Part shown: positions 23,229 to 31,941 of the stretch, one piece after another
Numbering within the stretch: position 1 is the first letter of the stretch
Layout: the number at the start of each line of letters is the position of its first letter
DNA from: Methylobacter sp.
Lineage (GTDB): Bacteria; Pseudomonadota; Gammaproteobacteria; Methylococcales; Methylomonadaceae
DNA length: 32,587 bases
Reading direction: 5' to 3'
Assembly: GCA_030684815.1 (NCBI GenBank)
Contig: JAUXXQ010000147.1
Location: 1-32,587 of the forward strand
Position numbers and translations under genes: made by a program
Notes under the pieces: generated by a model
The model's input: only the letters and a program-made list of their open reading frames with translations
The model's database searches: none
What the model was told of the DNA's origin: nothing

Positions 23229-24905
23229 ATGGAAAATGTACAAAAAATAATTGAAGATTTTTTTGATGAAAAAATTCAAGAGTCGATTTCAACCGGTTAC
23301 GAAGAAATTCTTAAACCTATAAGGGATAGGAAAAAGAACCATCAGCACAAAGAATATTTAGAAAAATATGTTAAAGAAGAGGATATTCTTGAATCAAACC
23401 AATGGGCGCGTGAGAAACTCGATAAATTAGTAGTTCTCTTTGGCAGTGATGAAGAACTATATGAATTAATTGATAAAACGATAAATCTATATCAAGAGGC
23501 TTCTGACTCAAATGAGTTAAAAACAAATCTTGCCACGCAATTTAAAATCTTAAAAAAGGAAGTAAACAAATCCCAATTATCCGAACAAGATAAAAAGTCC
23601 TTTGAAAAAATTGAAACAGAGAAACTTCAATCGGATAAGTTTAAAAAAAATAAACGATTACTTGAACGATTGGCGCAGATTGATCCCGAAATCTCCATTG
23701 CGATGAGTGAGGCAAAAAAGGTCGCCAAAGAAAAATTTCAACGGAATACATGGATTAATAATGCGGCTCAAAAAGCCGGTGAAGTAAGCATAGAAATGAC
23801 CCATATTGCTAAGCTCACCCATTCCAGCGCGAGAGCATCAAATTTCAACGCGCTAGTATTTTCCATTCAACAACCTAAAACTTTATTAATTACTGCTGGT
23901 TTTAGAGGAAAGTTACCGACTGATTTTACGAGTTCATCAGCGGGATATTTGCCGTTTGCGGAATTGTTACAACTAACTGGAAATGAAATATATACGAATC
24001 CAACAATATTAAGACCTTATGCACAGAATGATGAGCAGCTTAAAGACTGGCAAGAGCAATTCAGCCAAGCCTTTAACGAAAAAAATAAATACAGCCATAT
24101 TTTGGCAAAACAGGTTTATTTTCCTTTGACTTCAGAAACCGAGTACCACTTATTAGCTCCATTGGTTTCTTCAAGTTTGGCGCAAGTTATTTATGACCGT
24201 ATTTGGGAGGCACGCCGAAAAGACACACCCGTAAATAAGGCTAGAACGGAAAAAACTTTCAGTTCAGAAGTCGTTCGCTTGTTCCGTAAAACCGCCGTAT
24301 TAAAAGCCACCCAAACCAACCATCAAAATGTTTCCAATTTGAATGGCAAGCGTTCTGGGCAATTAATTTTATTACCCGCCATCCCACCGCAATGGCAAAC
24401 CCAAGCCAAGCCGCCTATTCACTTAAAGGTCTTATTTAACAAACAACTCGCAGACCAAGCCAGAGAACCGCTAACAGAACTGAAAAACTTGCTGTTAGCT
24501 ATTAAGGCCAACAAGCTCAGTCTAAACCTACAACGCAAACAACTTATCCGCAGCCATATTACTGATATTAGTGATGTAGTGTTCGATTACGTAAGACAAA
24601 TTCAAAGATTGACAGAGTATGCAGGTTGGTCGAGAGAATCGCAATTACCGGCTCATCAACAATATTGGCTAGACCCTTTAAGGCCGGATGAAGAGTTTCA
24701 AACCGCCAAAGCTACGCTGGATTGGTCATCTGATTTGGTTATCGATTTTTCCAAATGGATAAACCGGCAAATCAAACACAAACAACTCACGCTTGGCATA
24801 GCACACGAAAAACAGTGGCAAAAATTGTTTACGCCCTTGCTGCGCGAATTTAACGCACTCGCCGAAGTGGATTTAGAAGCCAGCACAATGAAGGAAGACG
24901 CATGA
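23229..24905 (+). CDS. csy1: Csy1 (Cas8f), large Cascade subunit, with long N-terminal insertion
   Basis: This 558-residue protein is the PAM-recognising large subunit of the I-F Csy complex. The body from about residue 168 matches the family: RNTWINNAAQKAGEVSIEMT, HSSARASN, HILAKQVYFPL, YHLLAPLVSSSLAQVIY, NVSNLNGKRSGQLILLPAIPPQWQ, YWLDPLRPDEEF. The P. aeruginosa protein is near 430 residues. Here about 100-130 extra residues lie between the N-terminal helix (QKIIEDFFDEKIQE) and the body; they are Lys/Glu-rich and probably helical or coiled coil (KKNHQHKEYLEKYVKEED, LKKEVNKSQLSEQDKKS). The DNA of this part is AT-rich. It starts 9 bp after cas3 with AGGAG upstream and overlaps csy2 by 4 bp. 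Confidence 0.93.
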   Translation: MENVQKIIEDFFDEKIQESISTGYEEILKPIRDRKKNHQHKEYLEKYVKEEDILESNQWAREKLDKLVVLFGSDEELYELIDKTINLYQEASDSNELKTNLATQFKILKKEVNKSQLSEQDKKSFEKIETEKLQSDKFKKNKRLLERLAQIDPEISIAMSEAKKVAKEKFQRNTWINNAAQKAGEVSIEMTHIAKLTHSSARASNFNALVFSIQQPKTLLITAGFRGKLPTDFTSSSAGYLPFAELLQLTGNEIYTNPTILRPYAQNDEQLKDWQEQFSQAFNEKNKYSHILAKQVYFPLTSETEYHLLAPLVSSSLAQVIYDRIWEARRKDTPVNKARTEKTFSSEVVRLFRKTAVLKATQTNHQNVSNLNGKRSGQLILLPAIPPQWQTQAKPPIHLKVLFNKQLADQAREPLTELKNLLLAIKANKLSLNLQRKQLIRSHITDISDVVFDYVRQIQRLTEYAGWSRESQLPAHQQYWLDPLRPDEEFQTAKATLDWSSDLVIDFSKWINRQIKHKQLTLGIAHEKQWQKLFTPLLREFNALAEVDLEASTMKEDA

Positions 24906-25918
24906 GCAATGCCTACATCGTTTTTGAGCGCATCAGTGTCCAGGATGCCAATTGCATTGCCGGATTTACCTATGGATTTCCGGCTATAACTCATTTTTTA
25001 GGCTTTGGTCATGCCTTGTCCAGAAAACTGTCCATCAGTCAGCAATTGACTTTACAAGGTTGCGCAGTCATTTGCCATCAGCACCAAATACATGCCTATC
25101 AGCCCAAAGAACACCGTGATTATGTTTTTACCCAAAGCAAAAACCCTCCGACAACCAGAGCCAAAGCCAAAGAAACGCCACCTATTATCGAAGAAGGCAA
25201 AATGAATATGACGGTTTCCTTAGTCATGGCTTGTCCTGATTTAAACATAAGCCGAACATCTGAAATTAACGCCCTCAAACAAACTATCCTGAATTTAGCC
25301 CATCAACACCGTTTGGCGGGCGGATCTATTCAGAATATAGCCGCTATCCATGTGATCAATCAGGATGAGCAAAAACTGCTAAGAAAGCTTAAACGCCTGC
25401 TGCTGCCTGGATTTGTATTAATGGATCGCTCTGATTTGTTGGCTAACCATTACCAAACCGTAAAACAACAGCACCCCGATGCCGAGTTAATGGATGCTTG
25501 GTTGGATTTTTCCGCATTCAAATACCAAGCTAAACCCAAACTTAAAGAGGACGAACTTGAGCCTACCGATACAACCGAAGCCGAGTGGCTACGTATGGAC
25601 AAACCTGCCAAAGGTTGGTTTGTCCCCATCACCAACGGCTACAAAGCGATAAGCCCCATTTATCCAGCGGGCGACGTGGCGAACACACGCGATTCCATCA
25701 CTCCTGTTTGTTTTGTTGAAGCAGCGCACAGCATAGGCGAATGGCGTAGCTTGCACCGTATCCAAAACGTTTCAGACATGCTCTGGCATTACCGTTACGA
25801 ACAAGATTGGTATCTATGCCAGCAAGGCAAACAGGCGTATCCAGAAACCGCAGCAAATGAATTAGAAGACGCTGCTGACGATGATTTTAATGATGATTTT
25901 TTGAGTTCACTTAACTAG
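24902..25918 (+). CDS. csy2: Csy2 (Cas5f), Cascade subunit
   Basis: This 338-residue RAMP-type protein caps the 5' end of the crRNA and pairs with Csy1. The N-terminus AYIVFERISVQDANCIAGFT then YGFPAITHFLGFGHALSRKL is characteristic of Cas5f. Also typical are VSLVMACPDL, LAHQHRLAGGSI and the late LWHYRYEQDWYLCQQG. The C-terminus is acidic (ELEDAADDDFNDDF). The ATG overlaps the csy1 stop, giving translational coupling, and csy3 follows after 10 bp. Confidence 0.94.
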   Translation: MSNAYIVFERISVQDANCIAGFTYGFPAITHFLGFGHALSRKLSISQQLTLQGCAVICHQHQIHAYQPKEHRDYVFTQSKNPPTTRAKAKETPPIIEEGKMNMTVSLVMACPDLNISRTSEINALKQTILNLAHQHRLAGGSIQNIAAIHVINQDEQKLLRKLKRLLLPGFVLMDRSDLLANHYQTVKQQHPDAELMDAWLDFSAFKYQAKPKLKEDELEPTDTTEAEWLRMDKPAKGWFVPITNGYKAISPIYPAGDVANTRDSITPVCFVEAAHSIGEWRSLHRIQNVSDMLWHYRYEQDWYLCQQGKQAYPETAANELEDAADDDFNDDFLSSLN

Positions 25919-25928
25919 GAGAAAAACA

Positions 25929-26930
25929 ATGACCGCAAAACAAACTAAAACGACTGCATTGACCCTGCCATCGGTACTGGCATTTAGCCGAAAACTTGAA
26001 GTTTCCGACGCGCTGATGACATCGGGTTTATGGACTGACATCGACAAATCTGACCAATGGCAACCGATTACACTGCACGAGAAAAGAAATCGTGCCACTC
26101 ATAGTCAATATGGTGCAAAAGAAGAAGATAGACGAAAGCCCAATCTCTCTTGGGGCGATGATGCCACCTTGCCGCATGATACCGATACCTTGCGGGTTAA
26201 GTTTTCTTTAAAAATTTTAGGCCAGCTTGAAGAACCTACCGCTTGCAATACGCCACTGTTTGAAGAGAAAGTAGTTGAAATCGTGAAAGCTTACCGCACC
26301 GACCATCAATTTAAAGAACTGGCTACCCGTTATGCCAATAACATCGTAAATGGCCGATTTTTATGGCGCAATCGTGTTGGGGCAGAGTCTGTCGTCGTTA
26401 AGGTAAAGCATGGCGAACAAAACTGGCTATTTAACAACGCCTACGATTACAAGCTTGATGAATTTAGCCCAACACCGGCTGACGGAAACCATCCTTTCGC
26501 GCAATTGATTGCAGTGATTCAACGTGGTTTACAAGGCGATGGTTTTGAGTATTTAGAAATTACCGCATTCGCCAAACTCGGGTTAGGCCAGCATGTTTGG
26601 CCTTCACAAGAAATGGTGCTAGGTATTCCCAAAGGTGAAAAATCGAAAATATTATTTAAGTTGAATGATTGCGCCGCCATGCACTCTGAAAAAATCGGCA
26701 ATGCCTTGCGGACTATCGACACTTGGTACACCGATGACGCCAATGCAAAAGCCATTGCTGTTGAGCCTTATGGTTCGGTTACATCGCGGGGAGAAGCCTA
26801 CCGCATTGCAAAAAATGACTTTTATACCTTATTTCATAAATGGCTAAAAGACGGCGAGATTCCCGTCGAACAGCAGCATTATGTTATCGCTACTCTCATT
26901 CGTGGGGGTGTTTTTGGGGGGAATGAGTAA
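25929..26930 (+). CDS. csy3: Csy3 (Cas7f), Cascade backbone subunit
   Basis: This 333-residue protein is the six-copy backbone that coats the crRNA spacer. Family markers are LPSVLAFSRKLEVSDALMTS, RVKFSLKILG-like LRVKFSLKIL, RYANNIVNGRFLWRNRVGAE, LEITAFAKLGLGQHVWPSQE and a C-terminal HYVIATLIRGGVFGG. An AGGAG site precedes the ATG. The stop codon abuts the csy4 ATG (TAAATG). Length agrees with other I-F Cas7 proteins. Confidence 0.95.
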   Translation: MTAKQTKTTALTLPSVLAFSRKLEVSDALMTSGLWTDIDKSDQWQPITLHEKRNRATHSQYGAKEEDRRKPNLSWGDDATLPHDTDTLRVKFSLKILGQLEEPTACNTPLFEEKVVEIVKAYRTDHQFKELATRYANNIVNGRFLWRNRVGAESVVVKVKHGEQNWLFNNAYDYKLDEFSPTPADGNHPFAQLIAVIQRGLQGDGFEYLEITAFAKLGLGQHVWPSQEMVLGIPKGEKSKILFKLNDCAAMHSEKIGNALRTIDTWYTDDANAKAIAVEPYGSVTSRGEAYRIAKNDFYTLFHKWLKDGEIPVEQQHYVIATLIRGGVFGGNE

Positions 26931-27518
26931 ATGATCAATTATTATCAGGAACTATTGCTATTGCCCCAAGAAGAAATCCCCATTCATTTCCTCTGGTCAA
27001 AAGTCTTCCAACAAATCCATTTAGGCCTGGTTGAAATGCAGGACGAGCAAGGGAAAATACCGATTGGCGTGTCTTTTCCCGACTATGTAACCGGCGAAAA
27101 ATGCAGTTTGCTGGGCGGCAAATTGCGGTTGTTTGCACAGGACGAAACCACACTCAGCCGGTTTAATGCCAACCAATGGCTGGCGCGGCTGAGTGACTAT
27201 GTGCATTGCACCGGCATTCGGCCTGTGCCGGAAAAACTCACGGGTTACGCCATTTACCAACGTGAGCAACCCAAAACAAGTAACGAGCGCCTAGCCAGAC
27301 GTTATGCCAAAAGACATAATGAGGACTACGACACCGCGCTGGCACGCTATAGCGACAAGGCGCATAAAAGCATAGCAACGCCTTTTATTCGTTTAAAAAG
27401 TTTGAGCGGTAATCAAGAGTTTTGCTTATGGATAAAAAAAATTGTGGTCAAAGAGCGGCGGGGGGCGACATTCAGCAGTTATGGTTTAAGTGCCGAATCC
27501 AGCGTACCGGAATTTTGA
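26931..27518 (+). CDS. csy4: Csy4 (Cas6f), crRNA-processing endoribonuclease
   Basis: This 195-residue nuclease cuts the repeat hairpin of the pre-crRNA and stays bound to it. H30 (in KVFQQIHLGL) aligns with catalytic His29 of P. aeruginosa Csy4. IGVSFPDY, the Arg-rich helix (ERLARRYAKRH), the segment TPFIRLKSLSGNQEFCLWI with the conserved Ser, and the C-terminal SSYGLSAESSVPEF all fit the family. Its partner RNA hairpin (CTGCC, loop GCACA, GGCAG) is present in every repeat of the adjacent array. It is the last gene of the operon, 131 bp before the first repeat. Confidence 0.95.
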   Translation: MINYYQELLLLPQEEIPIHFLWSKVFQQIHLGLVEMQDEQGKIPIGVSFPDYVTGEKCSLLGGKLRLFAQDETTLSRFNANQWLARLSDYVHCTGIRPVPEKLTGYAIYQREQPKTSNERLARRYAKRHNEDYDTALARYSDKAHKSIATPFIRLKSLSGNQEFCLWIKKIVVKERRGATFSSYGLSAESSVPEF

Positions 27519-27649
27519 CCATTTTTTTTAACGCTTTTTAAAAACATAGAGAAAACAGCCAGTTGCATAATGTGCTTTTGGGGATGGTTAAATCAGGCTA
27601 AATCCCCTGTATACTCCTATGCAACTGGCTTTGAGGCTTTTCGTGGTCA
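27519..27649 (+). promoter_or_regulatory. CRISPR leader with nested inverted repeats
   Basis: The 131 bp between csy4 and the first repeat are AT-rich at the start (TTTTTTTTAACGC). AGCCAGTTGCATA at 27557-27569 and its exact complement TATGCAACTGGCT at 27618-27630 enclose a second pair, GGGGAT (27580-27585) and ATCCCC (27602-27607). Between these lies a tandem ten-base repeat GGTTAAATCA GGCTAAATCC. The leader should carry signals for Cas1-Cas2 integration and host-factor bending; the symmetrical layout suggests a folded integration complex. Confidence 0.75.
27588..27615 (+). promoter_or_regulatory. Possible pre-crRNA promoter in the leader
   Basis: TATACT at 27610-27615 (5 of 6 to the -10 consensus) has TTAAAT at 27588-27593 with a 16-bp spacer. 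Transcription would start about 28 bp before the first repeat. The -35 match is weak. Confidence 0.35.
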
Positions 27650-29522
27650 GTTCCCTGCCGCACAGGCAGCTTAGAAATAGCGAGCCGACACAACATGCTC
27701 CTGATGGACGTTCCCTGCCGCACAGGCAGCTTAGAAATTTTAAAGCGCGTAACTGCTTGACTGTAATCGGTTCCCTGCCGCACAGGCAGCTTAGAAAAAG
27801 TAGGAGAATGTTTGTCTATGGCTGGGCGGGTTCCCTGCCGCACAGGCAGCTTAGAAATCTTTGCGCTTACTGAGTAAAGCAGCGCCGAAGTTCCCTGCCG
27901 CACAGGCAGCTTAGAAAATTAAACCCTCGGCGACAGTCCAGGGCAACAGGTTCCCTGCCGCACAGGCAGCTTAGAAAGACTATCGAACCGGCTAGGGGCG
28001 AGGTGGCAAGTTCCCTGCCGCACAGGCAGCTTAGAAAAACACAAGCGGATGACGGTAACGTGCTACCAAGTTCCCTGCCGCACAGGCAGCTTAGAAAGCT
28101 GGAACAGGTGCATTGGCAGGCGCATTGGTGTTCCCTGCCGCACAGGCAGCTTAGAAAACAAAGACTTTAAATAACCAGCACTTAGCTGGGTTCCCTGCCG
28201 CACAGGCAGCTTAGAAATCGCCAATAAGCGGCAAAGAAGAACCGGCAAAGTTCCCTGCCGCACAGGCAGCTTAGAAAGGTATAGCAGACCGTTCAAAAAG
28301 CGGCTCTTGGTTCCCTGCCGCACAGGCAGCTTAGAAAAACTATCACCGTGGATTCGTCGGTGCAGGTGTGTTCCCTGCCGCACAGGCAGCTTAGAAATTG
28401 AGCCGTCCCGGCAACCTCCTTGTTTTCATGTTCCCTGCCGCACAGGCAGCTTAGAAACCGTTCCGGCAATTCAATCGCCGATGTGATGCGTTCCCTGCCG
28501 CACAGGCAGCTTAGAAAATTGGCGCGGGCGCTTGGGTTGCGGTGGATGGGTTCCCTGCCGCACAGGCAGCTTAGAAAACCTTGGGTAAGGTTTCGCGGTG
28601 GCTATGTTTGTTCCCTGCCGCACAGGCAGCTTAGAAATGTCGATAGCCTCGGTCACTGTCCATGGACCGGTTCCCTGCCGCACAGGCAGCTTAGAAAAGT
28701 ATTGTCAAAACCCAAAGCGCAAGACGTTAGTTCCCTGCCGCACAGGCAGCTTAGAAAGTATGCGGCCGGGCGCATGGACAAGGCGGCTTGTTCCCTGCCG
28801 CACAGGCAGCTTAGAAATTTGGGGGATAAATAGCGTTCGGCATCCGACCGTTCCCTGCCGCACAGGCAGCTTAGAAATGGACGCGATTTTGCAAACAAGG
28901 CACTGTTTCCGTTCCCTGCCGCACAGGCAGCTTAGAAATCTGGGCTAGTCGCTGTGGCTTGCTCATTTATGTTCCCTGCCGCACAGGCAGCTTAGAAATC
29001 TATCGGTACTTGGTGCCGGGGCTTGAGCCCGTTCCCTGCCGCACAGGCAGCTTAGAAAACAGAAACGATCGCAAATGAATTTCGCGAAAAGTTCCCTGCC
29101 GCACAGGCAGCTTAGAAAAGCCGCGTCCAAACGTGACCCAGCTTTTTAGGGTTCCCTGCCGCACAGGCAGCTTAGAAATGGCGCATGAAATCGACCTGAT
29201 GGATTGCAGCGTTCCCTGCCGCACAGGCAGCTTAGAAAAAAAGCCAGATTAACCACGCCCACATCGTATTGTTCCCTGCCGCACAGGCAGCTTAGAAAAT
29301 GCGCGTATAACTCTTTTCCATCGTCAATGTGTTCCCTGCCGCACAGGCAGCTTAGAAAATAAACAAGAGATAAATTTATGACACTCAGATGTTCCCTGCC
29401 GCACAGGCAGCTTAGAAAACATGCCAGTCGATGCGGGCGGTAATGTGCTGGTTCCCTGCCGCACAGGCAGCTTAGAAATGCATTTCAATGGCGACCGCTA
29501 TCCTTTCCAGGTTCCCTGCCGC
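27650..29522 (+). CRISPR. Type I-F CRISPR array: 31 full repeats, 31 spacers, truncated last repeat
   Basis: Repeats are 28 bp, start GTTCCCTGCCGCACAGGCAG and end CTTAGAAA, and appear identical throughout. They contain the Csy4 hairpin CTGCC-GCACA-GGCAG and the usual eight-base 5' handle. The fifth base is C where the common I-F repeat has A. The period is 60 bp (32-bp spacers) from 27650 to 28850; the spacer at 28878-28910 is 33 bp, shifting later repeats by one. The last full repeat starts at 29451. The final repeat at 29511 keeps only GTTCCCTGCCGC before phage-like DNA begins. The handle orientation puts the leader at the left and transcription rightward. Repeat uniformity suggests a recently active array. 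Confidence 0.98.
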
Positions 29523-30150
29523 TTCATGATGCTCAGTGAGTGGGCTTCCGGTTTTAATTGCAGATAAGCCGCCCAATAAATCGGTTCTTGAGTTAAAGCC
29601 ATTGTGCTCAACCTCGGCAAATTTAAAAACACCCTTGCCATCGGTTGCCATAAAAAAATCATCGGTCACTTCGGTGGCTAACACGGCTTTGACACCATAA
29701 GGCAAATGCTCAGGATAAAGCCGCGCATATTCCGTCAGTAAGGGCTGCAAATCCTTAATGTCATTGACCGCAATACGTTTTGCGATATTGGTTCCAGGCC
29801 AAGCTTTTAGCATTGTGTTGAAGGCGTCATTAAATAAAGGTGACAGTTTAGCCTGTTTTTGCGCAATAGCCCGATTAACCCCTTCCAACAAATCAGCCCC
29901 AGGATTGTAGTCAAAGCCTTTATCCGGCTGCATATCGCCATCAACCACAGCTTTATTCAAACCCGTGCCCGTACCTGAGCGCCGCTGTGCCTGTGCTTCT
30001 GACAGCGATATGACGCGGCAACGGCAACGATAGCCATTTAATAGGGCGTGGTCATTCCAGAAGGGGGGCATCAACTGGTCTAATGATGCCATGGTTGTCA
30101 TTGATCGCGTCATAAGTAGGCAAGCCTATTTCTTTTAACCTTTGCATTGG
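29511..30150 (-). pseudogene. Mu gpF-like phage head morphogenesis gene remnant
   Basis: The minus strand encodes FWNDHALLNGYRCRCRV, the motif at the end of the Mu gpF-like minor head domain, then about 170 residues (GTGLNKAVVDGDMQPDKGFD, LKAWPGTNIAKR, DDFFMATDGKGVFKF, GGLSAIKTGSPLT). Upstream in another frame is GLPTYDAINDNHGIIRPVDAP, which joins sensibly to FWNDH, so there is a frameshift at the six-G run 30063-30068. The N-terminal half is missing, cut by the hairpin repeats near 30154. At the other end the frame runs into the truncated CRISPR repeat and last spacer, with a stop in the repeat at 29472. It is a decayed prophage scrap. Confidence 0.7.
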
Positions 30151-30153
30151 AGT

Positions 30154-30203
30154 CCAATAGCTTTAGCTATTGGGAGTAAAACAGCTAAAGCTGTTTTACT
30201 CCC
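30154..30203. repeat. Two overlapping perfect hairpins sharing a GCTTTAGC-type core
   Basis: CCAATAGCT TT AGCTATTGG (30154-30173) overlaps by two bases a 15-bp stem hairpin, GGGAGTAAAACAGCT AA AGCTGTTTTACTCCC (30172-30203, written here in parts). Both centre on related AGCTTTAGCT/AGCTAAAGCT cores. They look like REP-type extragenic palindromes and mark the broken edge of the phage gene. The rest of 30204-30277 shows nothing. Confidence 0.75.
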
Positions 30204-30277
30204 AAGTTGTTTGTTAAGAAACGTTTGAATGACTACTTATCATCAAGGGATGTGATTTTTTCGAAATCACTTTAAAG

Positions 30278-30910
30278 CTATGCCTGCACAACAGGCTTGC
30301 TGTGGCAAACTTGTTGCCAGGCCGGATGCTGTTGCAGTATTGTCAGTGCCGATTCCAGCAGCGCAAGGCCGGGTTCAGTCCGGTGCCAAGTCGATGCCCC
30401 GGACGGGTGCGGCAGCGGGATCGCTTCGGTGTCATGGCCGTGGAAAGTGATTTGATGGACTTTACCGATGACTTCATTGAGCTTTTTGACCGGCATCAAC
30501 TGGCTAATCGCCAGTTTGCCGACCGGCAAGATTAACGCAGGTTTAAGCAAATCCATTTCCGCTTGCAGCCAGCCCGCGCAATTGCTGATTTCGGCGGGAC
30601 TCGGCACACGGTCGCCGCCCTTGGGGTTTTTGCCGGGGAAACAGCGGCACACCGCTGCCATGTAAACGCGTTGGCGAAAAGCCTCCTCATCAAGCCCGAT
30701 ATGCCCAAACCATTTAAACAGCGTTTTACCGGCCGTCCAGGCAAAAGGTTTGCCGAAACCGCCTTCCTTATCGCCGGGCGCTTGGCCGATCAGTAAAATC
30801 GGCGTTAGCACGGGACTTCCGCTGACCACCGGCCCGATCATTTCCGGGCATTTGCGGCACTTCGACAATGCGGCGCGATGGTTGTGCATTTGTTGTTCGC
30901 AGGCCGCCAT
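30278..30910 (-). CDS. Uracil-DNA glycosylase, family 4/5-like (Fe-S type)
   Basis: This 210-residue repair enzyme removes uracil from DNA. It has the family 4/5 motif GQAPGDKEGGFGKPFAWTAG and the C-terminal HPSGAS motif. Cysteines in CRKCPEM and the pair in CRCFPGKNPKGGDRVPSPAE then NC fit the four-Cys [4Fe-4S] site of these enzymes. The start at 30910 begins one base after the xthA stop; the open frame upstream to 31249 is a shadow inside xthA and is rejected. A second ATG seven codons in is possible. The very tight spacing means the two base-excision-repair genes are made together: one removes uracil, the other cuts the resulting abasic site. Confidence 0.88.
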   Translation of the reverse strand: MAACEQQMHNHRAALSKCRKCPEMIGPVVSGSPVLTPILLIGQAPGDKEGGFGKPFAWTAGKTLFKWFGHIGLDEEAFRQRVYMAAVCRCFPGKNPKGGDRVPSPAEISNCAGWLQAEMDLLKPALILPVGKLAISQLMPVKKLNEVIGKVHQITFHGHDTEAIPLPHPSGASTWHRTEPGLALLESALTILQQHPAWQQVCHSKPVVQA

Positions 30911-30911
30911 C

Positions 30912-31676
30912 TTAAAGATCAATCTCAATGCCGACCGGACAATGGTCTGAACCATGAATTTCCGGCAAAATAAAAGCCTGTTTGACCTTGTCGGCCAGTG
31001 TTGCGCTGGCCAGCACATAATCAATCCGCCAACCGATGTTTTTAGCCCGAGCGCCAGCCCGGTAGCTCCACCAACTATAAGCGACCGTATCAGGATGGAA
31101 ATGGCGGAAAGTGTCGACCAGACCGGCATCGAGAAAACGGCTGAAACCATCGATTTCGACTTGGGTGTAGCCAGCCGATTTATTGTAATTCGGCTTAGGG
31201 CGGGCAATATCGATGTCCCGGTGCGCGACATTAAAGTCGCCGCAAGCAATCAGCGGTTTTTTGCTTTGCAATTGCTGGCAATAAGCTAAAAATTCGGCAT
31301 CCCAGGTTTGGCGGTAATCCAGCCGCGCTAAAGCCTCGCCCGAATTCGGCACATACACGTCGAGCAGGAAAAAATGCTCAAACTCCGCGACGATCACGCG
31401 CCCCTCTTGATCATGCTCGGCAATGCCAATATCGCTGATGATTTGCAAAGGTGCTTGTTTGGATAAAATCGTAACCCCGGAATAGCCTTTGCGTTCGGCA
31501 CAGTTGGAATAAACGTGGTAGCCGTCAATGCCTTCCAGCGTTTTGTCAATCTGTTCGGCCTGCGCCTTGGTTTCCTGCAACAGAAGGCAATCGGCATCAA
31601 GCAGCGCCAGTGTTTCGGCAAAGCCTTTGTTTTGTACAGCGCGGATGCCGTTGACATTCCAAGAAATTATTTTCAT
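30912..31676 (-). CDS. xthA: Exodeoxyribonuclease III (AP endonuclease)
   Basis: This 254-residue enzyme of the ExoIII/APE1 family cuts DNA at abasic sites and degrades 3' ends. Motifs in order: ISWNVNGIRAV, LLLQETKA (metal-binding Glu), YVPNSGEALARLDYR, CGDFNVAHRDIDIARP (catalytic Asp and Asn), FRHFHPDTVAYSWWSYR, NIGWRIDYVLAS and GSDHCPVGIEI (catalytic Asp-His). The start at 31676 has AAGGAA upstream; a further 26 in-frame residues to 31754 run into an inverted repeat and are rejected. It is followed without gap by the uracil-DNA glycosylase gene. Confidence 0.95.
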   Translation of the reverse strand: MKIISWNVNGIRAVQNKGFAETLALLDADCLLLQETKAQAEQIDKTLEGIDGYHVYSNCAERKGYSGVTILSKQAPLQIISDIGIAEHDQEGRVIVAEFEHFFLLDVYVPNSGEALARLDYRQTWDAEFLAYCQQLQSKKPLIACGDFNVAHRDIDIARPKPNYNKSAGYTQVEIDGFSRFLDAGLVDTFRHFHPDTVAYSWWSYRAGARAKNIGWRIDYVLASATLADKVKQAFILPEIHGSDHCPVGIEIDL

Positions 31677-31728
31677 GCGGTATTCCTTTTGTTTGTTAGC
31701 AGATAGGATTGTACCAGTAAAAAGATTA

Positions 31729-31775
31729 TCACCACGGAGGGCACGAAGTTTCATTCTTCGCGCCCTCCGTGGTGA
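31729..31775. repeat. Inverted repeat with 14-bp arms upstream of xthA
   Basis: TCACCACGGAGGGC (31729-31742) pairs with GCCCTCCGTGGTGA (31762-31775), with inner ACGAAG and CTTCG also pairing. This resembles the widespread CACCACGGAGG interspersed repeat. Further right, 31776-31906 shows nothing I can name beyond an AT-rich stretch. Confidence 0.7.
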
Positions 31776-31941
31776 ATAAAATGCTTTCTTGTTGGTTTAA
31801 GGGCCTTGATGTTGCCTGCAGGTAATGAGAAATCGCCTTATTTGAATTTTCCGAATTACGTAATAACGCCTATTGATTGGATAAATTGTACAAATTACCC
31901 TATGGCTGTTTGCATAATATCCGACGCAAGGCCTTTAAGTT

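Noticed and set aside
27598-29224. Several open frames of 70-137 codons in the CRISPR array on both strands
   Set aside because: They encode the same short peptide every 20 residues, which is just the repeat read through spacers; not genes.
30911-31249. N-terminal 113-residue extension of the uracil-DNA glycosylase
   Set aside because: It lies wholly within xthA in another frame and has no family similarity; the start at 30910 fits the protein family.
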